From: Myxococcus terminator_A | GTDB taxonomy: Bacteria; Myxococcota; Myxococcia; Myxococcales; Myxococcaceae | Direction: 5' to 3' | NCBI GenBank assembly: GCA_049194865.1 | Contig: JBLZWL010000001.1 | Coordinates: 310,001-374,000, forward strand | Length of the DNA: 64,000 nt | In this document: positions 45,039-52,962 of the stretch, in pieces | How the letters are laid out: every line of letters begins with the position of its first letter | Position numbering within the stretch: position 1 is the first letter of the stretch | Notes under the pieces: generated by a model | What the model saw: the letters and a program-made list of their open reading frames with translations, nothing else | Database searches by the model: none | Told to the model about the DNA's origin: nothing | Program-made: the position numbers and the translations under genes

Positions 45039-46259
45039 ATGAAGCGTCGCGTTGGCCTCCTCGTGCTGCTCCTCGCGTCGACCAGCGCGTGTCTGGACCC
45101 CATCCAGAGCACCACGCCCCAGGCCTGCGACGAGGACGGCGCTTCGTGCCCGAACCCAGACACAGACACCGAACAGCGGGGCCTGGCCCGGCAGGTGTCG
45201 GTGGGCAGCCAGCACGCGTGCGCGCTGCTGGAGACGGGCGGCGTGCGGTGCTGGGGCGGAGTCGGGCTGGTGGGGGACGGGACGCGCGCGCTGAGGGCCT
45301 CGGCGGTGGACGTGCGGGGACTGGGCTCGGGCGTGCTCGCGCTCGCCGCCGGGGGACAGCACACCTGCGTGGTGGTGGAGGGCGGCACCGTGCGGTGCTG
45401 GGGAGACAACTCCCAGGGCCAGCTCGGCAACGGCAACACGATGGCCTCTCTGGAGCCGGTGGACGTGCCGGGCGCGGGCACCAACGTGGTGACGGTGGCG
45501 TCGGGCCTCGCGCACTCCTGCTCGCTGCACGCGGGGGGACAGGTGATGTGCTGGGGGGCGAATGACTTCTTCCAGCTCGGCGGAGAGCTGGTGGGCAAGA
45601 CGCCTCGGCCCGTGCCGGTGCCAGGACTTCCCGCCAACCTCACGGTGCTCGCGGCGGGTGCCAACCACACCTGCGCCGCCACCGCCGATGGAGAAGCGTG
45701 GTGCTGGGGTGACAACACGTACGGCGCGCTGGGCAATGGCCTCGCCAGTCCGACGCCCGAGCCCGGGGCGGTGCGAGTGAGGGGCTTGTCCGGGCCGGTG
45801 CGCTCGCTGACGGCGGGCCTGGGACACACCTGCGCGCGCGTGGGCATGGGCGACCTGGAGTGCTGGGGATTCAATGACGACGGACAGCTGGGGGATGACA
45901 CCGCGCTGGGCAGCGCCACGCCGGTGCATCCGGTGGGACTGCCGTCGGCCATGCGGCAGGTGCGCGCGGGCAATTCCTTCACCTGCGCGCTGGACGCGGA
46001 GGGGCGCGTGCGGTGCTGGGGCCTCAATGGCGCCGGACAGCTGGGGGATGGAACGCGCATCCACCGCGCGGCGCCCGTGGACGTCACGGCCCTGGACGAC
46101 GAAGTCGTGGACCTGTCCGCCGGAGTGACGAGCACCTGCGCGGTGATGCGTGACGGACAGGTGCGGTGCTGGGGCGGCAACGCCACCGGCCAGTTGGGTG
46201 ATGGGACGCAATCGGACCGCGTGGCGCCGGCCGTGGTCCAGGGGCTTGGGGCCCCCTGA
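45039..46259 (+). CDS. RCC1-repeat beta-propeller lipoprotein
   Basis: 406 residues from the ATG at 45039. The lipobox is TSAC. Seven RCC1 blades are visible, each ending CWGxNxxGQLGDG or a close variant (for example RCWGDNSQGQLGNG, ECWGFNDDGQLGDD). Nearly every blade has a Cys in an HTCA-type strand plus the Cys of CWG, so each blade could be locked by one disulfide, fitting an extracytoplasmic location. RCC1 propellers bind proteins. It is 13 bp from the sigma factor gene, so it is the first gene of a tight unit and a candidate sensor or partner for the caspase. Confidence 0.88.
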   Translation: MKRRVGLLVLLLASTSACLDPIQSTTPQACDEDGASCPNPDTDTEQRGLARQVSVGSQHACALLETGGVRCWGGVGLVGDGTRALRASAVDVRGLGSGVLALAAGGQHTCVVVEGGTVRCWGDNSQGQLGNGNTMASLEPVDVPGAGTNVVTVASGLAHSCSLHAGGQVMCWGANDFFQLGGELVGKTPRPVPVPGLPANLTVLAAGANHTCAATADGEAWCWGDNTYGALGNGLASPTPEPGAVRVRGLSGPVRSLTAGLGHTCARVGMGDLECWGFNDDGQLGDDTALGSATPVHPVGLPSAMRQVRAGNSFTCALDAEGRVRCWGLNGAGQLGDGTRIHRAAPVDVTALDDEVVDLSAGVTSTCAVMRDGQVRCWGGNATGQLGDGTQSDRVAPAVVQGLGAP

Positions 46260-46272
46260 GAGGGAGGACGGC

Positions 46273-46959
46273 ATGTCGCTGCTGAAGGAAGACCCGCTGT
46301 TACTGGAGGCCTTTCGCCGGGGAGAGTCGGGAGCGCTGACCCGCGTGTACCGGGCCTACTCCGGACATGTGGCGCGGTTCCTGTCGCGCACGTACGTGTC
46401 GCGCGGCCCCGGCGGACTGGCGCGCGTGGGGCCGTTGGATTTGGAGGCCGTGCACCAGGAGACCTTCGTGCGCGCGTTCCGCGAGCAGGCCCGGCACACG
46501 TATGACGGCGTGCGGCCGTACTCCGTCTGGCTCAATGCGCTGGCGCGGCAGGCGGCGGTGGATGTGCTGAGGGCGGCGGGGCGCATCGCGCGCGAGGCGG
46601 TCGCGCTGGACGACACGCCGACAGCGGAGCGGCTCGCGAGCAACGCGCCCTCGCCCGAGGACCGCGCGCTGGAGGTGGAGACGCGCGAGCTGGTGCAACG
46701 CTTTCTCTCCGCTCTCGACGAGGCGACGCGCCGGCTCGCGGACCTGCGCTTCGTACAGGGCCTGTCGCAGGAGCGCGCGGGCCTGGTGCTGGGATTGTCC
46801 CGACAGGAGCTGCGGACGCGCGAGACGAAGCTGCGCCGCGCGATGACGGACTTCCTCGTCGAGGAGGGCTGGCTCACCGCTGACGCACCCGATGCCCTGC
46901 CCTCCGCCGCCGCCACGGCCGCGGTGATGGCCCTGCTCTTCCCCTACTTCGTGCCCTGA
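46273..46959 (+). CDS. Sigma-70 family (ECF-like) RNA polymerase sigma factor
   Basis: 228 residues from the ATG at 46273 behind AGGGAGG. Region 2 covers about residues 10-105 (VYRAYSGHVARFL, DLEAVHQETFVRAFREQ) and region 4 about 140-200 (FVQGLSQERAGLVLGLSRQELRTRE). It ends in a hydrophobic tail (AAVMALLFPYF) that is unusual for an ECF factor and could touch the membrane. It directly precedes a zinc anti-sigma-like gene, so the usual regulatory pair is formed. It probably drives its own operon. Confidence 0.88.
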   Translation: MSLLKEDPLLLEAFRRGESGALTRVYRAYSGHVARFLSRTYVSRGPGGLARVGPLDLEAVHQETFVRAFREQARHTYDGVRPYSVWLNALARQAAVDVLRAAGRIAREAVALDDTPTAERLASNAPSPEDRALEVETRELVQRFLSALDEATRRLADLRFVQGLSQERAGLVLGLSRQELRTRETKLRRAMTDFLVEEGWLTADAPDALPSAAATAAVMALLFPYFVP

Positions 46960-46976
46960 CCCGAGTGAGTTTCCCC

Positions 46977-47834
46977 ATGGCCCTGTTCACCCCACACGTG
47001 GACCGACAGCTCGTCCACCTCGCCAACGAGGGCGTCCTGCCTCCGCGCCAGTGGAGCCGCGTGCTGAGTCATGCCCGGGGCTGTGCCCGGTGCGGCGCGC
47101 GCTACGAGCGGGTGATGAACCTGCGCCGCGTGTTCTCCAGGGACACCATCACCGAGCCCACGCCGGGGGAGCTGGAGTCGCTCGAGTCGCGCGGACTGCC
47201 CGCGGTCCTCGCCGCCGTCGCGGGGGAGCTGTCGCGCGAGTCCTCGGGACAGGCGACGCGCGCGGACCGGCTGCACAAGAAGGAGGTGGGCGGGGCTTGG
47301 GGCCTGGCGCGACGTCCGTGGGCGTGGGTGCTTCGAGCCTGGAACGCGCCGTCCCTGGGCCATGTGGGCAGCGCGTGGGTGGTCAGCTTGATGGCGGCGG
47401 CGGGCCTCGTGTGGCTGAGCCTGCCGAGCGACACGACGGAGTGGGGCACGCGCGGCGAGGGACAGGGCGCGACGGTGATGCGGCTGTTCTGCGTCCCCGA
47501 GGAGGCGGAGCTTCGGGAGGTCCGAGGACAGGGTGAATGTCCGGCCGGTGCGGCGCTCGCCTTCGCGGCGGGAGCTCGAGCGCCCTACACGCATGTCGTG
47601 GTGACGGTGCGCACCGACAAGGGCCTGCGCATGGAAGGGCCGTTCGAGGTGAAGGCGTCTCCGGGCTCGGAGGCCGCGCTGGACCTCACGCCGAAGCTGC
47701 CTGACACGGGCGAAGTGGAGCTGACCGCCGTGTTCGCGAGCAGCGCGTCCGCCGCGCTCGCCGCCGCGCGAGGTGAGCCCGTCAAGGATGTCGTGCGCGT
47801 GCAGCACCGCGTCCGCATCGCGGGGAAGCCATGA
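46977..47834 (+). CDS. Membrane anti-sigma factor with zinc-binding (zf-HC2-like) N-terminus
   Basis: 285 residues from the ATG at 46977; GTG at 46965 is an alternative. The N-terminal SHARGCARCGARYERV gives the HxxxCxxC zinc motif of ZAS anti-sigma factors. One membrane helix (about 135-155, SAWVVSLMAAAGLVWLSL) is followed by a periplasmic beta-rich part of about 130 residues with one CxxxxxC-type pair. It is likely to hold the preceding sigma factor at the membrane and release it on a periplasmic signal. It overlaps the next small ORF by ATGA. Confidence 0.82.
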   Translation: MALFTPHVDRQLVHLANEGVLPPRQWSRVLSHARGCARCGARYERVMNLRRVFSRDTITEPTPGELESLESRGLPAVLAAVAGELSRESSGQATRADRLHKKEVGGAWGLARRPWAWVLRAWNAPSLGHVGSAWVVSLMAAAGLVWLSLPSDTTEWGTRGEGQGATVMRLFCVPEEAELREVRGQGECPAGAALAFAAGARAPYTHVVVTVRTDKGLRMEGPFEVKASPGSEAALDLTPKLPDTGEVELTAVFASSASAALAAARGEPVKDVVRVQHRVRIAGKP

Positions 47835-47971
47835 GCTGGCTTTCTCGTTCGAGAGGGGCAGAGCGATTCATCGCGGCTCCGGCGCCCCGTGGTGTCCGCG
47901 CCCTCCTGTTGTTCGTGAGCCCACCGTTCGCCGCGCGGGACGCGGCCGTGTCCGCGGAAGGACCAGCATGA
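47831..47971 (+). CDS. 46-codon ORF joining anti-sigma and caspase genes
   Basis: ATG at 47831 overlaps the anti-sigma stop as ATGA, and the ORF's TGA at 47969 overlaps the caspase start as ATGA. So 46 codons exactly bridge the gap in a third frame. The peptide has a basic start (SRSRGAERF), a hydrophobic stretch (GVRALLLFVSPPFAARDA) and a possible signal cleavage site. It could be a small exported peptide, or only a coupling device that carries ribosomes to the caspase gene. The double overlap is strong evidence that it is translated; a function is not claimed. Confidence 0.55.
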   Translation: MSWLSRSRGAERFIAAPAPRGVRALLLFVSPPFAARDAAVSAEGPA

Positions 47972-49704
47972 GCCCCCTCGTGGTTCCGATGAACAGCGGT
48001 GTCCTCGTCCTCTGGCTCACGTGCTGTGCGACGGTGTCCCTCGCGGAGACGGGCGCCACCTCCCCGGAGTCTCCCCCGGTTCGACGGGCCCTGGTCGTCG
48101 CGTACAACGGGAGCGACTCTCCAGGCATGCCGCCCCTGCGCTACGCGGATGACGACGGCGTGCGCTGGATGGAGACCTTTCAGCGCCTGGGCGTGGACGT
48201 GGTGCTCCTCACCGTCGCGGACACCGACACCGCCGAAGCGGAGCGCGAGCGCTTGACGGGCGTGCGCGTGCCCACGCTCGCCGCGCTCGATGAGGCCGTG
48301 GCCTCGCTGGCCCAGCGCAACGCGGCGGACCGCGCGGCCGGTCGCACCGTGGACTTCCTCTTCGTCTACGTGGGCCATGGCCGCACGGGCGAGTCCGCGC
48401 GCGCCTACCTCACGCTCGCTGACGGACGACTGGACCAGGAGGGCCTCTACTCACGCATCGTGGAGCGGGCCGAGGCGGACTACGTGCACCTGCTCGTGGA
48501 TGCCTGTCACGCGGCCGGCGTCGTGGGCAGCCGAGGCGCCGACCCGCTGGTGCTCCGGAGGTTGCGGCGCGCGCTGGAGCAGGAGCAACTCACCGGTCAC
48601 CCCAGCGTCGGCGCCATCTTCGCGGAGAGCAACGAGGGCGAGACACACGAGTGGTCCCGCATCCGCGCGGGCGTCTTCAGCCACGCGGCCCGCTCCGCGC
48701 TGATGGGTGGCGCGGACGTCAACGGCGACGGCCGCGTGGAGTACAGCGAACTGGACGCCTTCGTCGCCGCCGCCATCCGAGGCGTGAAGTCTCCACAGGC
48801 CCGGCTCGCGCTGCGCACCTTCCCGCCGACACTGAGCCCTTCACGCGCGCTCATCGGCCCCGTGCCCGACGGTCCGCGCCTCGACCTGCCAGCGACGCCT
48901 CGGGGCGCGCGCATCTCCGTGGAGGACACCTCGGGCGTGCGACTCGCGGATACGCATCAGGCCGCGGGAGAGTCCCTGGCGCTCGCGTTGCCGAAGCGCG
49001 ACGCGTACTGGCTGCGCACGCCCGGGGGCGAAGCACGCGTGCGGCTCGAGGACCTGAACGCGGGACGACTCCCCCAACCCTCTCCCCCCGAAGTGGCCCG
49101 ACGTGGCGCGGCCGAGGAGAGCCTGCTCCAGGGCCTCTTCGCCCTGCCCTTCGGACGCGACTTCTACGAGGGCTATGTCACGTCGGCGGGTGGGCCCGCC
49201 GTGGACTTCTCCCAACCGGTGACACCCGGGGACCCGTCGAGCCTCCCGCGCTCGCTGGGCCTGGAGGTGGGCCTCACGCTCGGCGCGCCGCCGCTGGGTG
49301 GTCGCGGCATCGCACGCGGGCTGTCACTCGCCTGGCGCGTGCCGGGCCCTGGCCTCATCCGGTGGGGCGCGCGGGCCAGCTACTCACTCGCGCCGGATGC
49401 ATGGGCGGACAACGCCACGCTTCAGCGCGTGTCGGTGCTGGCCATGGGCGGACTGAGCGGCAGAGGCACGCTGGCGCCCTTCGCGGAGCTGGGTGCGGGC
49501 TGGTTGATGACCGTGGTGGACAGACCCGGCCGAAGGGAGGGCGACTCGCGTGGCCTGACCGCGCGCGGCGCCGCGGGCCTGCGCTGGAGGGCGGGTGACT
49601 TCGCGGTGCGCGGCGCCCTGGGACTCGACTTCGATGGAGTCCGCGTGGACGGGCACCGACGTGGACGCTGGAGTCCCGGCGTGGAGTTCGGACTGGAGCG
49701 CTGA
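47968..49704 (+). CDS. Secreted caspase-like (C14) peptidase with C-terminal beta-barrel-like domain
   Basis: 578 residues from the ATG at 47968 (GAAGGA upstream); ATG at 47989 gives the cleaner signal peptide. The caspase fold covers about residues 30-270: catalytic His137 in VYVGHGRTGE and Cys180 in LLVDACHAAGV, 43 residues apart, a full dyad. An EF-hand-like loop, D250-VNGDGRVEYSE261, follows; metacaspases are often calcium-dependent. After a PEGA-like stretch (about 305-360) the last 170 residues alternate like an outer-membrane beta-barrel. The fusion would place a caspase at the outer membrane, with the catalytic domain inside or outside. Confidence 0.82.
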   Translation: MSPLVVPMNSGVLVLWLTCCATVSLAETGATSPESPPVRRALVVAYNGSDSPGMPPLRYADDDGVRWMETFQRLGVDVVLLTVADTDTAEAERERLTGVRVPTLAALDEAVASLAQRNAADRAAGRTVDFLFVYVGHGRTGESARAYLTLADGRLDQEGLYSRIVERAEADYVHLLVDACHAAGVVGSRGADPLVLRRLRRALEQEQLTGHPSVGAIFAESNEGETHEWSRIRAGVFSHAARSALMGGADVNGDGRVEYSELDAFVAAAIRGVKSPQARLALRTFPPTLSPSRALIGPVPDGPRLDLPATPRGARISVEDTSGVRLADTHQAAGESLALALPKRDAYWLRTPGGEARVRLEDLNAGRLPQPSPPEVARRGAAEESLLQGLFALPFGRDFYEGYVTSAGGPAVDFSQPVTPGDPSSLPRSLGLEVGLTLGAPPLGGRGIARGLSLAWRVPGPGLIRWGARASYSLAPDAWADNATLQRVSVLAMGGLSGRGTLAPFAELGAGWLMTVVDRPGRREGDSRGLTARGAAGLRWRAGDFAVRGALGLDFDGVRVDGHRRGRWSPGVEFGLER

Positions 49705-49803
49705 GCGACTCACCGTCCACGCCGTGCGCGGCGCGCTGTGAACGGCGTTGACAGTGGCGCCCGTGCGCCCGCTCAAGTCCCTGGAATCAGGCCCGTGTCT
49801 CCC

Positions 49804-49819
49804 TGGCAGGGCGCTTGCG
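49804..49819 (+). promoter_or_regulatory. Candidate sigma-54 promoter of the desaturase gene
   Basis: TGGCAGGGCGCTTGCG matches TGGCAC-N5-TTGCW at 14 of 16 relevant positions or free bases, with GG and GC exactly 10 nt apart. The start site would be near 49830, which leaves a 17-nt leader and rules out the upstream ATG at 49820. Nearly identical to the element at 56102. Confidence 0.6.
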
Positions 49820-49846
49820 ATGGACCCGCTCCGAAAGGGGCGGTGC

Positions 49847-50779
49847 ATGAACGCGGACATCACGAGGTGGGGCGAGGCGCGGTGGGATGCGGGCAAGGTG
49901 CTCCGGTGGAGCCTGCTCCACGTGGGCGCACTCGTGGGTGGCGCGCTGTACTTCTCGTGGAGCGCGGTGGCGGTCTTCGCCGTGTTGACCGTGGTGACGA
50001 TGTGTCTCGGGCTCTCGGTGGGCATCCACCGCGGCCTCATCCACCGTGCCTTCCGCGCGACGCGCACGGTGGAGCGGGCGCTCGGCTTCCTCGGCACGCT
50101 GGCGGGACTGGGCAGCGTCCTCGGCATGAGCCGCATGCACCACCTGCGCGACTTCCACCAGAACCAGCCGGAGGCCGACTGCCCCGAGTACTTCGGCTAC
50201 CGCGACGGCTTCCTCAGCGCCATGACTCACGCCCTCTTCCGCACGTGGCATGCGCGCGACGCGAGCGTCTATCCCCCCGTGGAGCCCGACGTCGAGAATG
50301 ACGTCTTCTTCATCGCCCTGGAGCGCGCCAACCTCTGGCTCCAAGTGCCGCTCGCACTCGCGCTGTACGCGGTGGGCGGCCCCGCGTGGGTGGTCTGGGG
50401 TGTCTTCGTGCGACTGGCGCTCACGCAGGATGGCTTCTGGTTCATCCACTACGTGAGCCATGTCGAAGGAGAGCAGCCCTACGAGCTGCCCGAGTGCGCG
50501 GAGCAGGGGCGCAACGCGGGCTGGCTCGCCCTCGTGAGCATGGGCGAGTCGTGGCACAACAACCACCACGCGTACCCCAGCTCGGCGCGGATGGGCTTCG
50601 GCTGGCGACAGCCGGACCCGGGCTGGTGGGCGGTGAAGGCACTGGCCACGCTGGGCCTCGTGCACGACGTGAAGACGATGACCCACCTGCCGCTGCGTCC
50701 CGGAGCGCACCGACGGCCCGGCCCTCGCAAGCACCCGCGGTTCCCGCGCGGATGCCTCCGCCGTCGCCTGCCGGTGTAG
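49847..50779 (+). CDS. Membrane fatty-acid (acyl-CoA type) desaturase
   Basis: 310 residues from the ATG at 49847 (AAAGGGG upstream). The three His boxes of the membrane di-iron family are seen: GIHRGLIHRAF, RMHHLRDFHQ and ESWHNNHHAYP. Two pairs of hydrophobic helices lie around residues 20-60 and 150-190. It would insert a double bond, probably delta-9, in membrane lipid acyl chains, using O2. The predicted sigma-54 promoter suggests regulated use, for example in cold or starvation, which is inference. Its basic Arg-rich C-terminus is unusual. Confidence 0.88.
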   Translation: MNADITRWGEARWDAGKVLRWSLLHVGALVGGALYFSWSAVAVFAVLTVVTMCLGLSVGIHRGLIHRAFRATRTVERALGFLGTLAGLGSVLGMSRMHHLRDFHQNQPEADCPEYFGYRDGFLSAMTHALFRTWHARDASVYPPVEPDVENDVFFIALERANLWLQVPLALALYAVGGPAWVVWGVFVRLALTQDGFWFIHYVSHVEGEQPYELPECAEQGRNAGWLALVSMGESWHNNHHAYPSSARMGFGWRQPDPGWWAVKALATLGLVHDVKTMTHLPLRPGAHRRPGPRKHPRFPRGCLRRRLPV

Positions 50780-50793
50780 CGCCGCGCCACGAC

Positions 50794-51456
50794 TCAGAAG
50801 GCCCAGCCCAGCGACAACGCCAGTCGCTCGTTGACCAACCACGAGCGTCCCTTGATCGACTGCTCGCCGCCGAAGTACGAATCCTCGTACCCGGGCTTGG
50901 GCGTGATGTTGATCGAGGCTCGACTCGAATCATGCCGGACCTCCGCGCCCACGCCCGCCTGCACCGCGAGGCCTCGCCCAAGGATGGCGGTGTAGCCCAG
51001 CATCGCCGTCGCGCCGAAGCTCCAGGTCCGGTGCTCCGACTCAGTGACGCTCATCTGTCCATCTCCCTCGTAGCGGCGCCACGAGCGAGTGACTTCCAGG
51101 CCCGGCGACACCCACAGTCCTTCGGGCGCATCTCCCACGAGGAAGAAGCGGGCCCGGGGGCCCACGCCCAGGATGAAGCCGGAGCTTCCCCCCTCGGACT
51201 CCGGCTCGCCTGGAGCCATGGCGGTAGACCAGTTTTTCGCCTGGGTGAACCCGGTGCGCAGCCCCAGGCCCACCGACACGCGGGGACTCACCACCCGCTC
51301 TCCCTCCAGCGTCACCACACCCAGCTCGTTGGGAGTGATAGCGACCCCCAGCACCGTGTTGCGCGCGGTTGAGACGGACGGCGAGGCGCTCAGTTCCTGG
51401 GCGTGAGCGACAGCCGACGACAGCAACGTCAGACACAGCATGTGAATGGGCTTCAT
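50794..51456 (-). CDS. Small outer-membrane beta-barrel protein
   Basis: 220 residues from the ATG at 51456. The signal peptide ends VAHAQ. The mature chain alternates polar and hydrophobic residues in eight or so strands (VSVGLGLRTGFTQ, LWVSPGLEVTRSW, WSFGATAMLGYTA) and ends in Trp-Ala-Phe, the C-terminal aromatic that BamA recognises. No enzyme motif is seen. It is convergent with the desaturase, with 14 bp between stops. Confidence 0.8.
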   Translation of the reverse strand: MKPIHMLCLTLLSSAVAHAQELSASPSVSTARNTVLGVAITPNELGVVTLEGERVVSPRVSVGLGLRTGFTQAKNWSTAMAPGEPESEGGSSGFILGVGPRARFFLVGDAPEGLWVSPGLEVTRSWRRYEGDGQMSVTESEHRTWSFGATAMLGYTAILGRGLAVQAGVGAEVRHDSSRASINITPKPGYEDSYFGGEQSIKGRSWLVNERLALSLGWAF

Positions 51457-51511
51457 GTTTGGACATCCCCCGATGACGTCCCTGGAACGCTCGTCCAGCG
51501 ACCCGCTCCCC

Positions 51512-51532
51512 TTGTGCAATGAGCGTGCACAA
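51512..51532. promoter_or_regulatory. Dyad TTGTGCA-N7-TGCACAA upstream of the outer-membrane protein gene
   Basis: TTGTGCA (51512-51518) and TGCACAA (51526-51532) are a perfect 7-bp inverted repeat, 56 bp upstream of the minus-strand start. Symmetry and distance fit a repressor or activator site. The protein is unknown. Confidence 0.4.
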
Positions 51533-51670
51533 CCTCACTCCAGAGGGAACCCCGCCTCACCAGCGCCCCACCCCACGACATCGTGTCAACGAAGGCCCGC
51601 GCGACGAATGACACGCTGACAGCGCACCGACAAAACGCCACGCGCACCCGATGCGGATAACGTCCCGGCC

Positions 51671-52006
51671 ATGAATGGATGGAAGGTGGCGTTCTTCGTC
51701 ATGCTGATGGCGTGGGGGCTGACCCTGCTCGTGGGGGCCTACGGGGTGCTGAACGTCGGCACCTCCCAGACCTATATGGGCGAGGGCTACGCGGACTGCG
51801 AGGCCCACCGCGACTGGCTCGACACCCTGCTGCGGGGACAAGTGACGCGGGAGCAGGTGCGCGACGCCCGCCCCAAGGTGGTGCGCACATTGGACGAGCA
51901 CTCCACCCCGCTGAAGCCGGGCGACGTCGACGTGCGCTACGACGGCAAGGGCCGCTACGTCGGCTCCCAGTTCGGCGCGAGCACCACCCCGCTCCACGCG
52001 CAGTGA
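51671..52006 (+). CDS. Small single-helix membrane protein
   Basis: 111 residues. One N-terminal hydrophobic helix (residues about 5-28) acts as anchor or uncleaved signal. A short polar domain follows (TREQVRDARPKVVRTLDEH, LKPGDVDVRYDGKGRYVGS). No family is recognised. It is divergent from the outer-membrane protein gene across 214 bp. Confidence 0.65.
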   Translation: MNGWKVAFFVMLMAWGLTLLVGAYGVLNVGTSQTYMGEGYADCEAHRDWLDTLLRGQVTREQVRDARPKVVRTLDEHSTPLKPGDVDVRYDGKGRYVGSQFGASTTPLHAQ

Positions 52007-52155
52007 CACCGGGCACTGTCCGCTAGCACGCGAATGGCGTCAGGACCGGGGACCTCCGGACACGTCACGTTGCGCGGTGCGCCGAGCATCAAGATACTTC
52101 CGCCCGAGCCTTCTCAGGCGAAGGCACTCATCTGGGGATGGAGGGAGTCCAAGTG

Positions 52156-52707
52156 ATGCGCATGCGAATGCTGCTGGCGTCCGCGCTGCTGGTGCTCGGC
52201 GGCTGTGGGGACGACGACGCGGAGGGGGACGGGGACCAGGACACCACGACGGACCATCGGTCCAACGTCACGGGGGCCTACGAGAGCACGGGCACCTTGA
52301 GTGCCACCCTCAACGGACAGACCGAGAACGGGGAGCTGGAGGACACGGTGCGAATCTCGGCGGCCTCCGGCTCCAAGAAGGCCTTGAGCATCCGCTCCGA
52401 GTCCATCACCTGCGCCCAGGACCTGCGGGCGACGATGACCGGAGAGAACACCTTCTCCATCAGCGAGGGCTCGTGCGAGGTCTTCGTCGAGCAGCTCAAC
52501 TGCACGGCGAACCTGAGCGTCACCTCCGGCAGGGGAAGCCGGGCGACGAATGGCCCCCTCCAGCTCTCCCTCGAGGGAAAGTTCACGGTGACCTGCATCC
52601 CCCTGCCCGTCGTCGGGGACTTCACCCTGCTGCTCACCGGTACGCGCACGGGCGCCGAGTCCCTGCCCGGCGTCGAGACGCGGCAACTCCACGTCACGCA
52701 GCCCTGA
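52156..52707 (+). CDS. Small lipoprotein of unknown function
   Basis: 183 residues from the ATG at 52156. The lipobox is VLGGC, followed by an acidic linker (GDDDAEGDGDQD) as in many surface lipoproteins. The body looks like a beta-sandwich with six Cys, including CAQD, CEVF and CTAN segments. No enzyme motif is seen. A strong hairpin follows. Confidence 0.7.
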   Translation: MRMRMLLASALLVLGGCGDDDAEGDGDQDTTTDHRSNVTGAYESTGTLSATLNGQTENGELEDTVRISAASGSKKALSIRSESITCAQDLRATMTGENTFSISEGSCEVFVEQLNCTANLSVTSGRGSRATNGPLQLSLEGKFTVTCIPLPVVGDFTLLLTGTRTGAESLPGVETRQLHVTQP

Positions 52708-52720
52708 GCCATTCCGGCGA

Positions 52721-52749
52721 CCGCGCTCCAAGCCAGCACCGGAGCGCGG
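52721..52749 (+). terminator. Terminator after the small lipoprotein gene
   Basis: CCGCGCTCC (52721-52729) pairs perfectly with GGAGCGCGG (52741-52749) over an 11-nt loop, 13 bp after the stop codon. Confidence 0.6.
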
Positions 52750-52758
52750 CCCGTCGTC

Positions 52759-52893
52759 TCACAGCGGCACGACGGCCTGCTCGCGACGAAGCTGGAGCAC
52801 GCGCACGTCGGGGTCCACCACCCAGCGCTCGGGCGGGAAGTCCGCGCGCACCGTGACGTCGGCCTTCTCACCCGCGCCCAGCACCACGCGCGC
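52759..52893 (-). pseudogene. C-terminal remnant of a larger protein, possibly an M1-type peptidase
   Basis: On the minus strand 44 codons read GAGEKADVTVRADFPPERW, then VVDPDVRVLQLRREQAV, and end at a TGA at 52759-52761. Just upstream a TGA blocks the frame, and no start codon with a ribosome site is present. The composition and DPDVRVLQLRR pattern look like the C-terminus of a secreted M1 aminopeptidase or related protein. I take it as the tail of a gene whose front has been lost. The family is a guess from the motif. Confidence 0.45.
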
Positions 52894-52926
52894 TCACGAT
52901 GTCCGGGGCACACATGCGCGCTTGGA

Positions 52927-52946
52927 GCACCGTGACGCCACGGTGC
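52927..52946. terminator. Short perfect hairpin at the end of the TPR-like gene
   Basis: GCACCGTG (52927-52934) pairs with CACGGTGC (52939-52946) over ACGC. It lies 17 bp past the minus-strand stop at 52963, between that gene and the gene remnant. Confidence 0.45.
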
Positions 52947-52962
52947 CCTCCCACCCGGGGAC

